Source: an uncultured Myxococcales bacterium (GTDB lineage Bacteria > Myxococcota_A > UBA9042). From it: DNA of 51,023 bases. The stretch is taken from positions 1 through 51,023 of the forward strand of contig CAIMLR010000048.1 of NCBI GenBank assembly GCA_903842345.1. Reading direction: 5' to 3'. The notes under the pieces are model-generated. The model was not told the DNA's origin. It saw only the letters and a list, made by a program, of their open reading frames with translations, and did not search any database. How positions within the stretch are numbered: position 1 is the stretch's first letter; the number at the start of each line of letters is the position of its first letter. Of the stretch, positions 33,012-43,732 are shown one piece after another. The translations under genes were made by a program, and so were the position numbers.

Positions 33012-35522
33012 CTACGGCCAGCGCGGAAAACCGCCCGGCGGTTCCGGCAGCCAATTGTCCGGTCGCCACGTGCTCGACGCATCGATGAACTGCGCGACGA
33101 CGACGCGGCGATGGCGGGCGGAGCGATTCGGGTAGGACGCGTGCCAGGTCCGCCCCGTGTACATCAGCACGCTGCCGCGGGACATGGGCAGGGCCGGCGC
33201 AGACCCTTCCGGCGGCGCTGGGTGCCGTTCCGGGCCAACGGACCAGCCGTTCTCCGTCAGGATCGCGCGTGTCGTCACGACCTCCGTGGGGCTTGTCGGC
33301 AACAGGTGCAGGCAGCCGTTGTCCTCATCGGTGTCGTCCAGCGCGATCTGCATCGAAACAAGCGACTCCGGCTCCGACAGCAGGTACCAGCTGTCCTGAT
33401 GCAGGCCAAACTGCACCGACCCGCCGGGCACTTTGTCGATCAGCACCGCATTCACCAGCACCGGCGACTGCAGCACAACGCCCAGCGTGCCGGCGATCTC
33501 CGGACGGCGGAACAGCGCGGCGATCTCCGGGATCTGGTGCAGTTGATGGCCCAGCCGCATCAGCCGCTCGACCGGTGGCCGGTCCGCTGGAACCGTCGGG
33601 TCCCAGAACGGCACGACGGAATTGGCCGACGTGCGCAGCCGATCTGCGAAGTTCTCCGGCCACGGCGTCTGCCGTTCCTGTTCAGCCGCGGCGATCACGT
33701 GGCGATTCAGCACGTCCGTGACGTGGACGCAGACGTCGATCGGCACCACCTTCTCCAGCACGAGCAGGCCGTGCTGCTGCCACGCGTCCGTCAGCGCCTC
33801 GCGTGTCGGCGGGACCTTCGCATGCGGCGTCGCCGGCGTCGACGCTGGCAGCCGCGCGATGGCGGGCGCGGTTGGCTGGGCGCGCAACACGGGCGCGATC
33901 CCCTCGACAAGCTGCGGCAGCATCCGGTCCAGCGTGCGGACGTCTTCCGGCTCCAACTGCGCGCCGTCCTTGGTCCGGTAGCTGACCGCCACGCCATCCA
34001 GGATCTTGTACGACTGCTTGGCGCGTTCGGCGTCGATCAGGTCAACGTGAAAATCGACGTTCGCCGCGTGCAGCTTGACGCGCATCCCGGCGTCCGTGAA
34101 GCCGGTCTCGGTCACGGTCCACGTCCCCGTCGACGCCAGGCTCACGTTGGGCTGCAGGCGGGCGGAAAGGCTCTCATCGGTCACGCGCATCGGCCGGAGC
34201 TGCGGCGAGGCGGAGCGCACGTCCTCCCCAGGCGGCGAAAACGTCCACGTGTTGCCCGACGCTTCACCGGCGTTGCCCACCATCATCTGGTCCAGCCAAT
34301 TGCGCGTCTCCGCGAGATCCTGCGGCGACCAGCCCGCGGCTGACGTCACAAGCAGCGTCTCCGGATCCCACTGCAGTTGGTGTTCCGGCTTGGCGCGGCT
34401 CATGAGCGCGTCCGGCAGCACGAGGCAATGGAAGACCCGCACGCGGCAACCGACCTTCATCAGCCGCAGCACGCCTTCCTTGAACGCCCGCGGATTGTCG
34501 CCCGGCAGGCCGAAGATCAACTCCGGCTCCGGGTTGCAGACCTGCATCAGGTTGCGCATCACGGTCTCAAAACGCTCTTCGCGAAACGGCCTGTCCATCG
34601 CGGCAAGCGCGTCCGGATTGAACGTTTGCACGCCCACGTCCATGACCGGCGACTTGCAGCGGGACAGGAACTCCAGGTGCTCGTCGTTGACGATGGACGG
34701 ATAAACGCTGCCGTAGAGCCGCGTCTCCCGAAAGAGGCCGATGTCCGCTTCCGCATTGGCGAAATTGCGGAACGCCTTGGCGTTGAGGTTCAGGCCCGCG
34801 TCCACGAGGTTGAACGTCTTGACCTTGCGCTCCTTGAGGTAGCTCAGCTCAGCGCGCATCCGCTCTTCGCTGAACACGCGATGCGGCGTCGTCAGATCGC
34901 CCCACTGGCAGAACGCGCAGGACATCGGACAGCCGCGGAAACGCTCCATCGTCGCGGTGCGGTGGACGTCGCAAAGGCCGGCCAGGATCGCCGACGGCAG
35001 TTCATCCAGCGGTCGATCCGCGTGCTGCGGCAGCCCGCCTTGCCAGCCGTCCGCGGTTGGCACGTACACGCCGGGAATCGCCGTCACCGCCTTCAGGTCC
35101 CACGTCTTTTGTTGCAGGAGGGAGACGATGCTCCACTCGCCTTCGCCCGCCACCATCGCGTCCAGCGCGCGCTCGCGGCCGCGGAAGGCCGGCATCTTGA
35201 ACATGACGGTCCGCGCCGCCGGGCCGCCAAACAGCAGCCGCACGTCGGGCTGCGCCTGGCGCATCCGCTCCGCGACGCTCACGAACGTGGCGAACGACCA
35301 GACGAAACAGGAGAAACCAATGACGTCGGCGCGTTCCGCCAGCAGCTTGGTGACCCACTCGTCGACGTCCTTGCTCTCCGAATCGAGAAACCGCACTTCC
35401 CAGTCCGCCAGGTCGGGCGCATGTTCGATCGACGCGCGCAACTGCCTGATTCCCTGAGAAAAGGGATTGTAGACGCCGTGGGTGATCCGTGGCTCGATGG
35501 CACAAAACGTGATGCGCGGCAT
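33012..35522 (-). CDS. B12-binding-like radical SAM protein fused to PhyH 2OG-Fe(II) oxygenase (836 aa)
   Basis: Residues 1-130 resemble a cobalamin-binding Rossmann domain (ADVIGFSCFVWSFATFVSVAERM, VRLLFGGPAA) without an obvious DxHxxG. Residues 190-410 are a radical SAM domain with C198-xxx-C202-xx-C205 (RGCPMSCAFCQWGD) and a conserved GVQTFN and LIFGLPGDN. Residues about 445-540 are unknown; a Pro/Ala-rich linker (551-573) leads to a phytanoyl-CoA-dioxygenase-like domain (575-836) with H708-x-D710 (LHQD), distal H794 (TWHASYPNR) and nearby Arg for 2-oxoglutarate. The whole is one uninterrupted frame. Start ATG 35522 has GGGGA upstream. An oxygen-sensitive radical enzyme joined to an O2-consuming one is unusual; the product is unknown, possibly a modified lipid or natural product. 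Confidence 0.88.
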   Translation of the reverse strand: MPRITFCAIEPRITHGVYNPFSQGIRQLRASIEHAPDLADWEVRFLDSESKDVDEWVTKLLAERADVIGFSCFVWSFATFVSVAERMRQAQPDVRLLFGGPAARTVMFKMPAFRGRERALDAMVAGEGEWSIVSLLQQKTWDLKAVTAIPGVYVPTADGWQGGLPQHADRPLDELPSAILAGLCDVHRTATMERFRGCPMSCAFCQWGDLTTPHRVFSEERMRAELSYLKERKVKTFNLVDAGLNLNAKAFRNFANAEADIGLFRETRLYGSVYPSIVNDEHLEFLSRCKSPVMDVGVQTFNPDALAAMDRPFREERFETVMRNLMQVCNPEPELIFGLPGDNPRAFKEGVLRLMKVGCRVRVFHCLVLPDALMSRAKPEHQLQWDPETLLVTSAAGWSPQDLAETRNWLDQMMVGNAGEASGNTWTFSPPGEDVRSASPQLRPMRVTDESLSARLQPNVSLASTGTWTVTETGFTDAGMRVKLHAANVDFHVDLIDAERAKQSYKILDGVAVSYRTKDGAQLEPEDVRTLDRMLPQLVEGIAPVLRAQPTAPAIARLPASTPATPHAKVPPTREALTDAWQQHGLLVLEKVVPIDVCVHVTDVLNRHVIAAAEQERQTPWPENFADRLRTSANSVVPFWDPTVPADRPPVERLMRLGHQLHQIPEIAALFRRPEIAGTLGVVLQSPVLVNAVLIDKVPGGSVQFGLHQDSWYLLSEPESLVSMQIALDDTDEDNGCLHLLPTSPTEVVTTRAILTENGWSVGPERHPAPPEGSAPALPMSRGSVLMYTGRTWHASYPNRSARHRRVVVAQFIDASSTWRPDNWLPEPPGGFPRWP

Positions 35523-35659
35523 GAGATCCCCGGGCGGCTGGAGTGCGTTTTGCGCTGCCGTAGGGCAGGGTACCACGCGGGTCAGGAGCCTCCAACCGAC
35601 ACCGCAGCCGGCTGGGGGCAATCAGCTGAAATGGCAGACGAAAACGCCACGCGCGGCAG

Positions 35660-36868
35660 TCATGGGCACGGGCGCACGGCGACAACAATCTGACCGCCGC
35701 GGCGCGCCTCGCCACTTGTCGCTTCTGGTTCGTCCGGGCTGATGCCGAGCAGTTGCGCCACGTGGCAGCCCGGCTTGGCGTTCTTGCGCAGGTCCTTGAC
35801 GAGATCGCCGCGCATCCCGTGGAACATCGACTCCGCCGGCAGCTGTTTGACGACGACCACCTGGACGCCCTTCCACGAACCGTCTTCCGGCTCGGCCAGC
35901 ACGGGCGCCTGCAACGCGCGCACGCGCACGCCATCCTCGCGGATGTCGACCTCAGCGGAGAATGGCCCCATCGCCGCCAGACCGCGCGCCTTGGCGGCGG
36001 CATCCCACGCCTCCACCGTAATTTCCATGCCAGCGGAGTTGTCCAAGCGCAGCTGCGTGCGGCCAAACGGCTCCTTGCCGCCCGGCGGTTGGACGTTCCA
36101 ATGCCAGGCCACGCCGTCGGCGCGCGTAAAGCCAAAGCCGTCGGGATCCGGGCGCAGCGCCACGCGCATCGATCCGAGGGCGAGCTCCTTGACCGCGCCG
36201 TCGGTCCCCAGCACCAGATCCGCGCGCAGGTGCAGCTTGGCCAACACGAGGCGCACGTACACGCTCTGCGCGGAATGGATGTGCAGCGCCTCGACTTCCC
36301 ACGCCTCGCGACCCGGGCCGTCGGGCCACGCCAGCCCGGTCAAGGCCGCCGCCATCGTCGCTTCGCTCAAGGTGTTCGGCTCACAGCGCGCCTTGAACTG
36401 GCCCGCCCGCACGGAGCAGCCCGATTCCGTCAGCTCCACCGTCGTGTCGTCGCCCAGCGTCCGCAGCGTGAAATGGCCGTTGCGCCAGATCATCTCGTCG
36501 GACTGCCAGCCATGGCGATCGCGCCGTTGCCAGACGGTCGGCTGCGCCTTGGCACCGCCCTCGTGCGCCCGCAGCCAAGCTCCCGCGCGATCCAGCAGCC
36601 ACGGCACGTCGTCAAAACCGATGGGATTGCTGTCCGTCGGCGTCGCCATGTCCCCCGGCTCAACCGCGTCCTGCAAGGTCGCCGCGGCCGGGAGCGTCAT
36701 CAACTGCGCGCCAGTCGCCGTCGTCGCCGCGGGCAGCTCGGCCGTCCGCTGCGCCACTTTCGCGGTCTTCTGCGGCATTGCCGGCGCGGCCGCGGGCGGC
36801 TTCCGGCACGCAACCAGCAGCGCGCACGCCAACCAGCCCAGTCGCAGCCACTTTCTCGTTCGCGTCAC
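35660..36868 (-). CDS. Hypothetical lipoprotein (402 aa)
   Basis: Signal peptide WLRLGWLACALLVAC with a lipobox Cys, then an Ala/Pro/Thr-rich linker to about residue 75. The rest has no family I recognise; it is Trp- and Arg-containing and probably beta-rich, with single Cys residues (ESGCSVRAGQFKARCEPN; PGCHVAQLL). GTG 36868 is taken as start because GGAGG is 5-6 bases upstream; a TTG at 36895 is also in frame. It lies 137 bases upstream of the radical SAM gene on the same strand and is divergent from valS (117 bases between starts). Confidence 0.7.
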   Translation of the reverse strand: MTRTRKWLRLGWLACALLVACRKPPAAAPAMPQKTAKVAQRTAELPAATTATGAQLMTLPAAATLQDAVEPGDMATPTDSNPIGFDDVPWLLDRAGAWLRAHEGGAKAQPTVWQRRDRHGWQSDEMIWRNGHFTLRTLGDDTTVELTESGCSVRAGQFKARCEPNTLSEATMAAALTGLAWPDGPGREAWEVEALHIHSAQSVYVRLVLAKLHLRADLVLGTDGAVKELALGSMRVALRPDPDGFGFTRADGVAWHWNVQPPGGKEPFGRTQLRLDNSAGMEITVEAWDAAAKARGLAAMGPFSAEVDIREDGVRVRALQAPVLAEPEDGSWKGVQVVVVKQLPAESMFHGMRGDLVKDLRKNAKPGCHVAQLLGISPDEPEATSGEARRGGQIVVAVRPCP

Positions 36869-36985
36869 AACAGCCTCCAGCCCTGACGGTAGCAAGAGCG
36901 CGCCGTGGGTTCAATCCGCTTGCGCCTCGTGCTACAAACGCGCGCCCGCCCATTGCGGCACGACGAGCCGAACCTGGAGAGCCCC

Positions 36986-39706
36986 ATGTCAGAGAATCCG
37001 CAGAACATCGCCGACGCTTTGCCCAAGAACTACGATCACCTGGACGTTGAGCCGCGCTGGGTCGCGAAGTGGAACGCCTGGAAAATTTACGAGTACAACC
37101 CGGAGAGCGCCGCAGCCAAGGCTGGGCGGACGTTCGCGATCGATACGCCGCCGCCATACGTGAGCGCCGCGCACCTGCACACGGGTCACGCGATGAGCTA
37201 CAGCCAAGCGGAATTCGTGATTCGCTACAAGCGGATGCGCGGGCATGAAGTGTTCTACCCGATGGGCTTTGACGACAACGGGCTGCCGACGGAGCGCTAC
37301 GTCGAACAGAAGTACAAGATCCAGAAGGGCAAGATGGCCGGCAAGGACATCAGCCGCAAGGAATTCATTGACTTGTGCCTGAGTGAGACGCGCGACGGCG
37401 CGGCCGTCTATGAGAACCTGTGGCGATCGCTGGGTCTGTCGGTCGATTGGCGGATGACCTACTCGACCATCCAGCCGCGCGCGGTGCAGCACGCCCAGCA
37501 GAGCTTCCTCGATCTGGTGGCGAAGGGCCGGCTGGAACGACGCGAGGATCCGATCCTGTGGTGCCCACTGTGCGCGACTTCGCTCGCGCAGGCGGACGTG
37601 GAGGCGGGCGACGAGCAGAACCGGCCGATGCACGCGGTGCGTTTCCCCGTGGATCCGACGTCATCCACGACGGTGACCGAGGGCATCATCGAGACGACGC
37701 GCCCGGAGCTGGTCACGGCCTGCGTCGCGCTGGCGTGCCATCCGACGGACAAGCGCTTCGGCGCGTCGCTGCGTTTTCAGGTGCCGCTGACGGAACTGCG
37801 CGGCCGGAAGGTCATCTCGGCGGAGGGCGGCGAAGGAACGCCGGCAGTTTCCGCGATCGTGCATGAGCCAAACGGCGAATTCCGCTCCGTGCCGCTGATT
37901 TTTGACGAGAGCGTGGACCCCGAATTCGGCTCTGGCCTGATGATGGTCTGCACCTTTGGCGACACGGAAGACATCGCGAAGTGGCGCAACCACAAGCTGG
38001 AGACGGTGCTGATCCTCGACGCGCAGGGCCGAATGATGACGCCGGATCTGCCGGAGCTGGACGGCAAGCGCGTCCACGTGATGGCCAAGGGCAGCAGCCT
38101 CTACAATGAAGCGCGGCTGGCCGCGGTCGAGCTATTGAAAGAACATGGCTATCTGCTGGGCGTGAAGGACAACACGAGCCGGGCGAGCCTGCACGAGCGT
38201 TGCTCCACGCCGGTGGAAATCCAGGTCGCGCCGCAGTGGTTCATCCGCGTGTTGGATTTGAAGGAGCCGCTGCTGGCGCGCGGTCGCGAGCTGAATTGGT
38301 ACCCGGAATTCATGCGGGAGCGCTATGAGCAGTGGGTGGAAAACCTGCGCTGGGACTGGAACATTTCCCGCCAGCGGTTCTACGGCGTGCCGTTTCCCGT
38401 GTGGTTCTGCAACCAATGCCAGACGCCGAACTATGCGCGCATCGACGAGTTGCCGGTTGATCCGCTGATGGCGCCGTGTCCGCGGCCGTGCAGCGCGTGC
38501 GGCAGCGCGGATCTGCGGCCGGAGCCGGACGTGATGGACACGTGGATGACGTCCAGCATGACGCCGCTCATCAACGCCAACTGGGCGATGTGGAACGACA
38601 AGCCGGGCACGGAACGGCCGATCCAGGATCAGCCGCGACCGGTCATCTACCCGGCTGGTGTGCGCGTGCAGGCCCATGAAATCATTCGCACGTGGCTGTT
38701 CTACACGGTCGCCAAGGCGCACCTGCACACGGATTCGCTGCCGTGGAAGGACGTAATGATTTCTGGCTGGGGCTTGGACAAGCAGGGCAAGAAGATGTCC
38801 AAGCGTCTCGGCAACTTCGTGGAGCCGAGCGAAATCATTCACAAGTACTCGGCCGATGCGCTGCGCTATTGGGCGGCTGGCGCGTCTTTGGGCAATGATC
38901 TGCGGTTCCTGGAGGACGACGTCAAGGGCGGCAAGCGGCTGTTGACCAAGCTGTGGAATTCCACGCGGTTTGCCATCATGTACCTCAACGGCTGGACGCC
39001 GGGGGAAGTCGCGGAGACGCCGACCGCCGCGGATCTGGGCATTCGCGCGCGCGTCGTGGAAGCGGCGCTGCAGGCGACGGAAGCGTTTGAGGGCTACGAA
39101 TACTCCAAGGCCGTGCGCGCTGCCGAGTCGCTCTTTTGGGCGGATTGGTGCGACAACTACTTGGAGATCATCAAGGATCGCTTCAAGGAAGGCACGCGGT
39201 TCGCGCCGGGCGAGGTCGAGGCCGCGCGCCAAACGCTGCTGCAGGGCACGTGGACGATTCTGCGGCTGCTCGCGCCGGTGCTGCCGTTCATCACGGAGGA
39301 GCTGTACCAGCTGGCGATCAAGCCGTTCTTCCCGGATGCGCCGGTGTCGATTCACATCGCGCAATGGCCGGTGAACGAGGCGAACGAGGCGGACGTCTTC
39401 GGCAGCGCGCAGGCGCAGGCGAAGCTGGCGACGGGTCAGTGGCAAACGCTGCTGGCACTTGTGGCGGCGGTGCGGACGGCGCGGACCGCGCAGAAGATCG
39501 GTGGCGGTCGCCCGCTCTTGGCGCTGCACTTGGACGCGACGGTCGATGACCGGGCGACGCTCGACGACGTGCTGAAGGATTGGCTGGCGGCGTCGCGGGC
39601 CGAGGAGCTCCTCTTCGACAACCGCGGCGGTCTGGATTGGCACGAAGTGGCCGGTACCGCGATGAAGGTGGCGATTGTTCCGGCGCCGCAGGAGCCGCAA
39701 GCGTAA
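36986..39706 (+). CDS. valS: Valyl-tRNA synthetase, archaeal/Rickettsia-like type (906 aa)
   Basis: Class I synthetase charging tRNA-Val. It has the HIGH-equivalent HLHTGHAMSY, the ValRS signature MGFDDNGLPTERYVEQKYKI, an editing (CP1) domain (ETTRPELVTACVALACHPTDKRFG), zinc-type Cys pairs (WCPLC; FCNQC; CSAC) and KKMSKRLGN as KMSKS motif, then an anticodon-binding domain. The GFDDNGLPTE motif and Cys knots resemble the archaeal-like ValRS found in Rickettsiales rather than the common bacterial enzyme (NMPGTDHAGIATQ-type). A long C-terminal coiled coil typical of bacterial ValRS is absent. Start at ATG 36986 with GGAG about 7 bases upstream. Confidence 0.93.
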   Translation: MSENPQNIADALPKNYDHLDVEPRWVAKWNAWKIYEYNPESAAAKAGRTFAIDTPPPYVSAAHLHTGHAMSYSQAEFVIRYKRMRGHEVFYPMGFDDNGLPTERYVEQKYKIQKGKMAGKDISRKEFIDLCLSETRDGAAVYENLWRSLGLSVDWRMTYSTIQPRAVQHAQQSFLDLVAKGRLERREDPILWCPLCATSLAQADVEAGDEQNRPMHAVRFPVDPTSSTTVTEGIIETTRPELVTACVALACHPTDKRFGASLRFQVPLTELRGRKVISAEGGEGTPAVSAIVHEPNGEFRSVPLIFDESVDPEFGSGLMMVCTFGDTEDIAKWRNHKLETVLILDAQGRMMTPDLPELDGKRVHVMAKGSSLYNEARLAAVELLKEHGYLLGVKDNTSRASLHERCSTPVEIQVAPQWFIRVLDLKEPLLARGRELNWYPEFMRERYEQWVENLRWDWNISRQRFYGVPFPVWFCNQCQTPNYARIDELPVDPLMAPCPRPCSACGSADLRPEPDVMDTWMTSSMTPLINANWAMWNDKPGTERPIQDQPRPVIYPAGVRVQAHEIIRTWLFYTVAKAHLHTDSLPWKDVMISGWGLDKQGKKMSKRLGNFVEPSEIIHKYSADALRYWAAGASLGNDLRFLEDDVKGGKRLLTKLWNSTRFAIMYLNGWTPGEVAETPTAADLGIRARVVEAALQATEAFEGYEYSKAVRAAESLFWADWCDNYLEIIKDRFKEGTRFAPGEVEAARQTLLQGTWTILRLLAPVLPFITEELYQLAIKPFFPDAPVSIHIAQWPVNEANEADVFGSAQAQAKLATGQWQTLLALVAAVRTARTAQKIGGGRPLLALHLDATVDDRATLDDVLKDWLAASRAEELLFDNRGGLDWHEVAGTAMKVAIVPAPQEPQA

Positions 39707-39797
39707 CACCGGTCGGCGAGTTGCCGTCCGACCGTGCGCTGCTAAACTGGTCGCACCATTTTTTCGCCGCCCTGTTGTGCGCGGTCAAGGAGTTCGC

Positions 39798-40616
39798 ATG
39801 TCTTCCCTGTTTTTCCGCTTTGGTGCCCGCGCCCTCGTCCTCGGCACGGCGCTTGCCGTCACCGCTTGTGGCATTCCCAAAGAGCAGTACGACAAGGACT
39901 TGGCCGACCTGAACCTGACGCTCGCCAAGAAGTCAGCGGATGACCTTGGCGCGGCCAAGGCGGCGTGCGATCAGAACCTTGCGGACCGCGATGCGGCGTA
40001 CGCCACGTCCAAAGCGGATGCAGCGCGCAAAGCGGCGGATGAAGCGGCGACCCTCAAGAAGGCGTTGGACGACTGCACCAACAAGGGCGGCGACAGCGCC
40101 AAGAAGTTCGCGCAGTGCACGATCGACCGGGACGAGGCCAAGCAGCGGCTCCAGCGCGTGGAAAGCAGCATCAACAAGGTGCGCGACGCGCTGAGCGCGA
40201 TGTCCGCGGCGGGCAAGTTGCAGGTCAAGGTGCAGCGCGGCTTCCTGGTGATCGCGCTGCAGGGCGACATCCTGTTTGACACCGGCAAGGCGGACCTGAA
40301 GTCCGACGCCAAGCCGGTGCTGCTGGAACTGGCGACGGTGCTGAAGTCGCTGCCGGATCGCAACTTCCAGGTGGCGGGCCACACGGACAATGCGGGCGCG
40401 GAAGACCTCAACTGGAACCTGTCCATGCAGCGCGCACTCACGGTCGTGCGGTTCCTGATGAAGGATGGCGGCGTGGATGGCAAGAACTTGTCCGCGGGCG
40501 GCTACGCGATGTACCAGCCGGTGGCGGACAACGGCACGGACGATGGCAAGAAGGTCAATCGCCGCGTTGAGTTCCTGCTGATTCCGAACCTGAGCGAGAT
40601 CCTGACGCTCAAATAG
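39798..40616 (+). CDS. OmpA-family peptidoglycan-binding lipoprotein (272 aa)
   Basis: Lipobox LAVTAC, lipidated Cys24. Residues about 30-125 form a charged helical region rich in Ala/Lys/Asp with heptad spacing (probable coiled coil). Residues about 150-265 are an OmpA C-terminal domain: LQGDILFDTGKADLKSDAKPVLLELATVLK, FQVAGHTDNAGAEDLNWNLSMQRALTVVRFL and NRRVEFLLIP, with the Asp and Arg that bind meso-DAP of peptidoglycan. A structural link between outer membrane and cell wall. AAGGAG is 6 bases before ATG 39798. A single gene 91 bases after valS. Confidence 0.92.
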   Translation: MSSLFFRFGARALVLGTALAVTACGIPKEQYDKDLADLNLTLAKKSADDLGAAKAACDQNLADRDAAYATSKADAARKAADEAATLKKALDDCTNKGGDSAKKFAQCTIDRDEAKQRLQRVESSINKVRDALSAMSAAGKLQVKVQRGFLVIALQGDILFDTGKADLKSDAKPVLLELATVLKSLPDRNFQVAGHTDNAGAEDLNWNLSMQRALTVVRFLMKDGGVDGKNLSAGGYAMYQPVADNGTDDGKKVNRRVEFLLIPNLSEILTLK

Positions 40617-40817
40617 CCGCCAGCGGTTGGCCTGCGGGTCGTGCCACGGCAGCGTCCGACTTCCGACTTCCGGTGCAAGCCGCCGGTTCGCGCGTGAGGT
40701 CCCGACTCAAAACGGCGTCGTGGGGCCTTTCAGGCCAATCGGTTGCATCGTTTCCAGGGGAGTTGTCCTCAGGCGCGGGCCACGCTACCTTCAGAGGCGC
40801 CGTTCGCCCAAGGTGCC

Positions 40818-42260
40818 ATGCCCATCGCCGATACCATCCAGCCGCCACCGCCACCGTCGCCTACGGAGAGCGAACCGCTGCGCTTGGGGCTGTGGGTGCA
40901 GATGGCGCCCGACGTGGCGCGGTCAACGGCGCTGTTGGAGCTGGGGCCGATTTCGACGACGGTGGGGCGCGGTACGGACGTCACGCACACGGTGCTGGAT
41001 TCCTGGCTGTCCCGCGAGCATTTCCGCGTCTCCCTGACGGAGGGTGGCGTGCCGATGCAGGGGCCATGGCTGCTGGAGGATCTGGGCACCCGCAACGGCA
41101 CGCTGTTGAACGGCCTGCGCGTGGATCGCGCGGTCGTGCGGATGGGCGACGTGATCCGCGCGGGCGGCACCGTGATGGTGCTCGACGTCGGCTGCGACCC
41201 GTCTGAAGAGTACGGCCTTGTCGGCGCGTCGCCGGCGATGGCGCACGTCCGGACGCAGATTCGCAACTTGGGGCCGTCGACGCGGCCGGTGCACATCACG
41301 GGCGAATCGGGCGTTGGCAAGGAGCTTGTGGCGCGCGCGCTGCACGCTTCGTCGGGGCGCGGTGGGCCGTTTCTCGGCGTGAACATGGCCAACATCGTCG
41401 CGAGCCTTGCGGAATCGCAGCTGTTTGGCCACCGGCGCGGCGCGTTCTCCGGTGCGCAAAATGACCAGCAAGGCGCGTTTGACGTCGCGCACGGCGGGAC
41501 GCTGCTGCTGGACGAAATCGCGGAACTGGAGACCGCGCTGCAGGCCAAGCTGCTGCGGGTGACGGAAGCGGGGGAGGTGCACCGGATCGGCGATGCCCGC
41601 CCGCACGCGGTCGACACGCGGCTGGTGACGGCGACGCACCGCGATCTGGCGGAGTTGGCCGTGGAAGGCAAGTTCCGCGCTGACCTGTATTGGCGGATCG
41701 GCCTGTCGACGATCGACATCACGCCGCTGCGCGAGCGGGTGCTGGACGTCGTGCCGCTCGTCGAGCATTTCCTGATTGAATCCGGGGTGCGGTCGCTGCG
41801 GCAGTTGGGACAGATGCAGCCGGCGGACGCGTGGCAGGCGGCCGAACTTGTCGAGCGGATGCTGCTCTACGAATGGCCGGGCAACGTCCGCGAGCTGCGC
41901 GAGGAAGTGCGGCGGCTCGCCGATGCCATGCGGGCGCGCCTCATGCGGCGTCTGGACACGATTATCCCGCCGATGATGGAGGCCTGCAGTCCGCGGCTCC
42001 TGAACCTGGTGACGGGGCAGCACCGCGTGCGCGTGGACGAGCCGCGCGCGCCCTCCGCGAACGCCCAGGAGATCGCGCGGTACACGCACCTGCTGGCGGA
42101 TCCGGAGTCGCTGGCGCAGGCGATCCAGGCGGAGGCGCACGGCAACGTCAAGGACTTTGCCGAGCGGATGGCCGCGGCGCTGGGACGCCATCCGGGGACG
42201 GTGCGGCGGCAGCTGTATCGCGTGTTGGGCGGCGCGCTGGGCGAGCTGCGCAAGCAGTAG
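40818..42260 (+). CDS. FHA-domain sigma-54-dependent transcriptional activator (480 aa)
   Basis: Residues about 20-125 are an FHA phosphothreonine-binding domain (TTVGRGTDVTHTVLDSWLSREHFRVSL...LEDLGTRNGTLLNGLRV). Residues about 135-370 are the AAA+ domain of sigma-54 activators: Walker A GESGVGKE, Walker B GGTLLLDEIAEL, and the sigma-54-contacting loop reading GAFSGA (208-213) instead of GAFTGA. The C-terminus holds a helix-turn-helix (NVKDFAERMAAALGRHPGTVRRQLYRVL). Myxococcal FHA activators respond to Hanks kinases; the kinase at 19368-20681 is one possible partner. The only clear sigma-54 promoter in the window is at 45443-45460. Confidence 0.92.
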   Translation: MPIADTIQPPPPPSPTESEPLRLGLWVQMAPDVARSTALLELGPISTTVGRGTDVTHTVLDSWLSREHFRVSLTEGGVPMQGPWLLEDLGTRNGTLLNGLRVDRAVVRMGDVIRAGGTVMVLDVGCDPSEEYGLVGASPAMAHVRTQIRNLGPSTRPVHITGESGVGKELVARALHASSGRGGPFLGVNMANIVASLAESQLFGHRRGAFSGAQNDQQGAFDVAHGGTLLLDEIAELETALQAKLLRVTEAGEVHRIGDARPHAVDTRLVTATHRDLAELAVEGKFRADLYWRIGLSTIDITPLRERVLDVVPLVEHFLIESGVRSLRQLGQMQPADAWQAAELVERMLLYEWPGNVRELREEVRRLADAMRARLMRRLDTIIPPMMEACSPRLLNLVTGQHRVRVDEPRAPSANAQEIARYTHLLADPESLAQAIQAEAHGNVKDFAERMAAALGRHPGTVRRQLYRVLGGALGELRKQ

Positions 42261-42340
42261 CGTCTTGCCCCGTTGCCGCTCGGGCGGTAGTCTCGCCGCC
42301 CGGGCCAATTGCCGCGCCCGCTGCCGGATTGCCAGCCGCC

Positions 42341-43729
<1,389 letters not shown>

Positions 43730-43732
43730 CGG

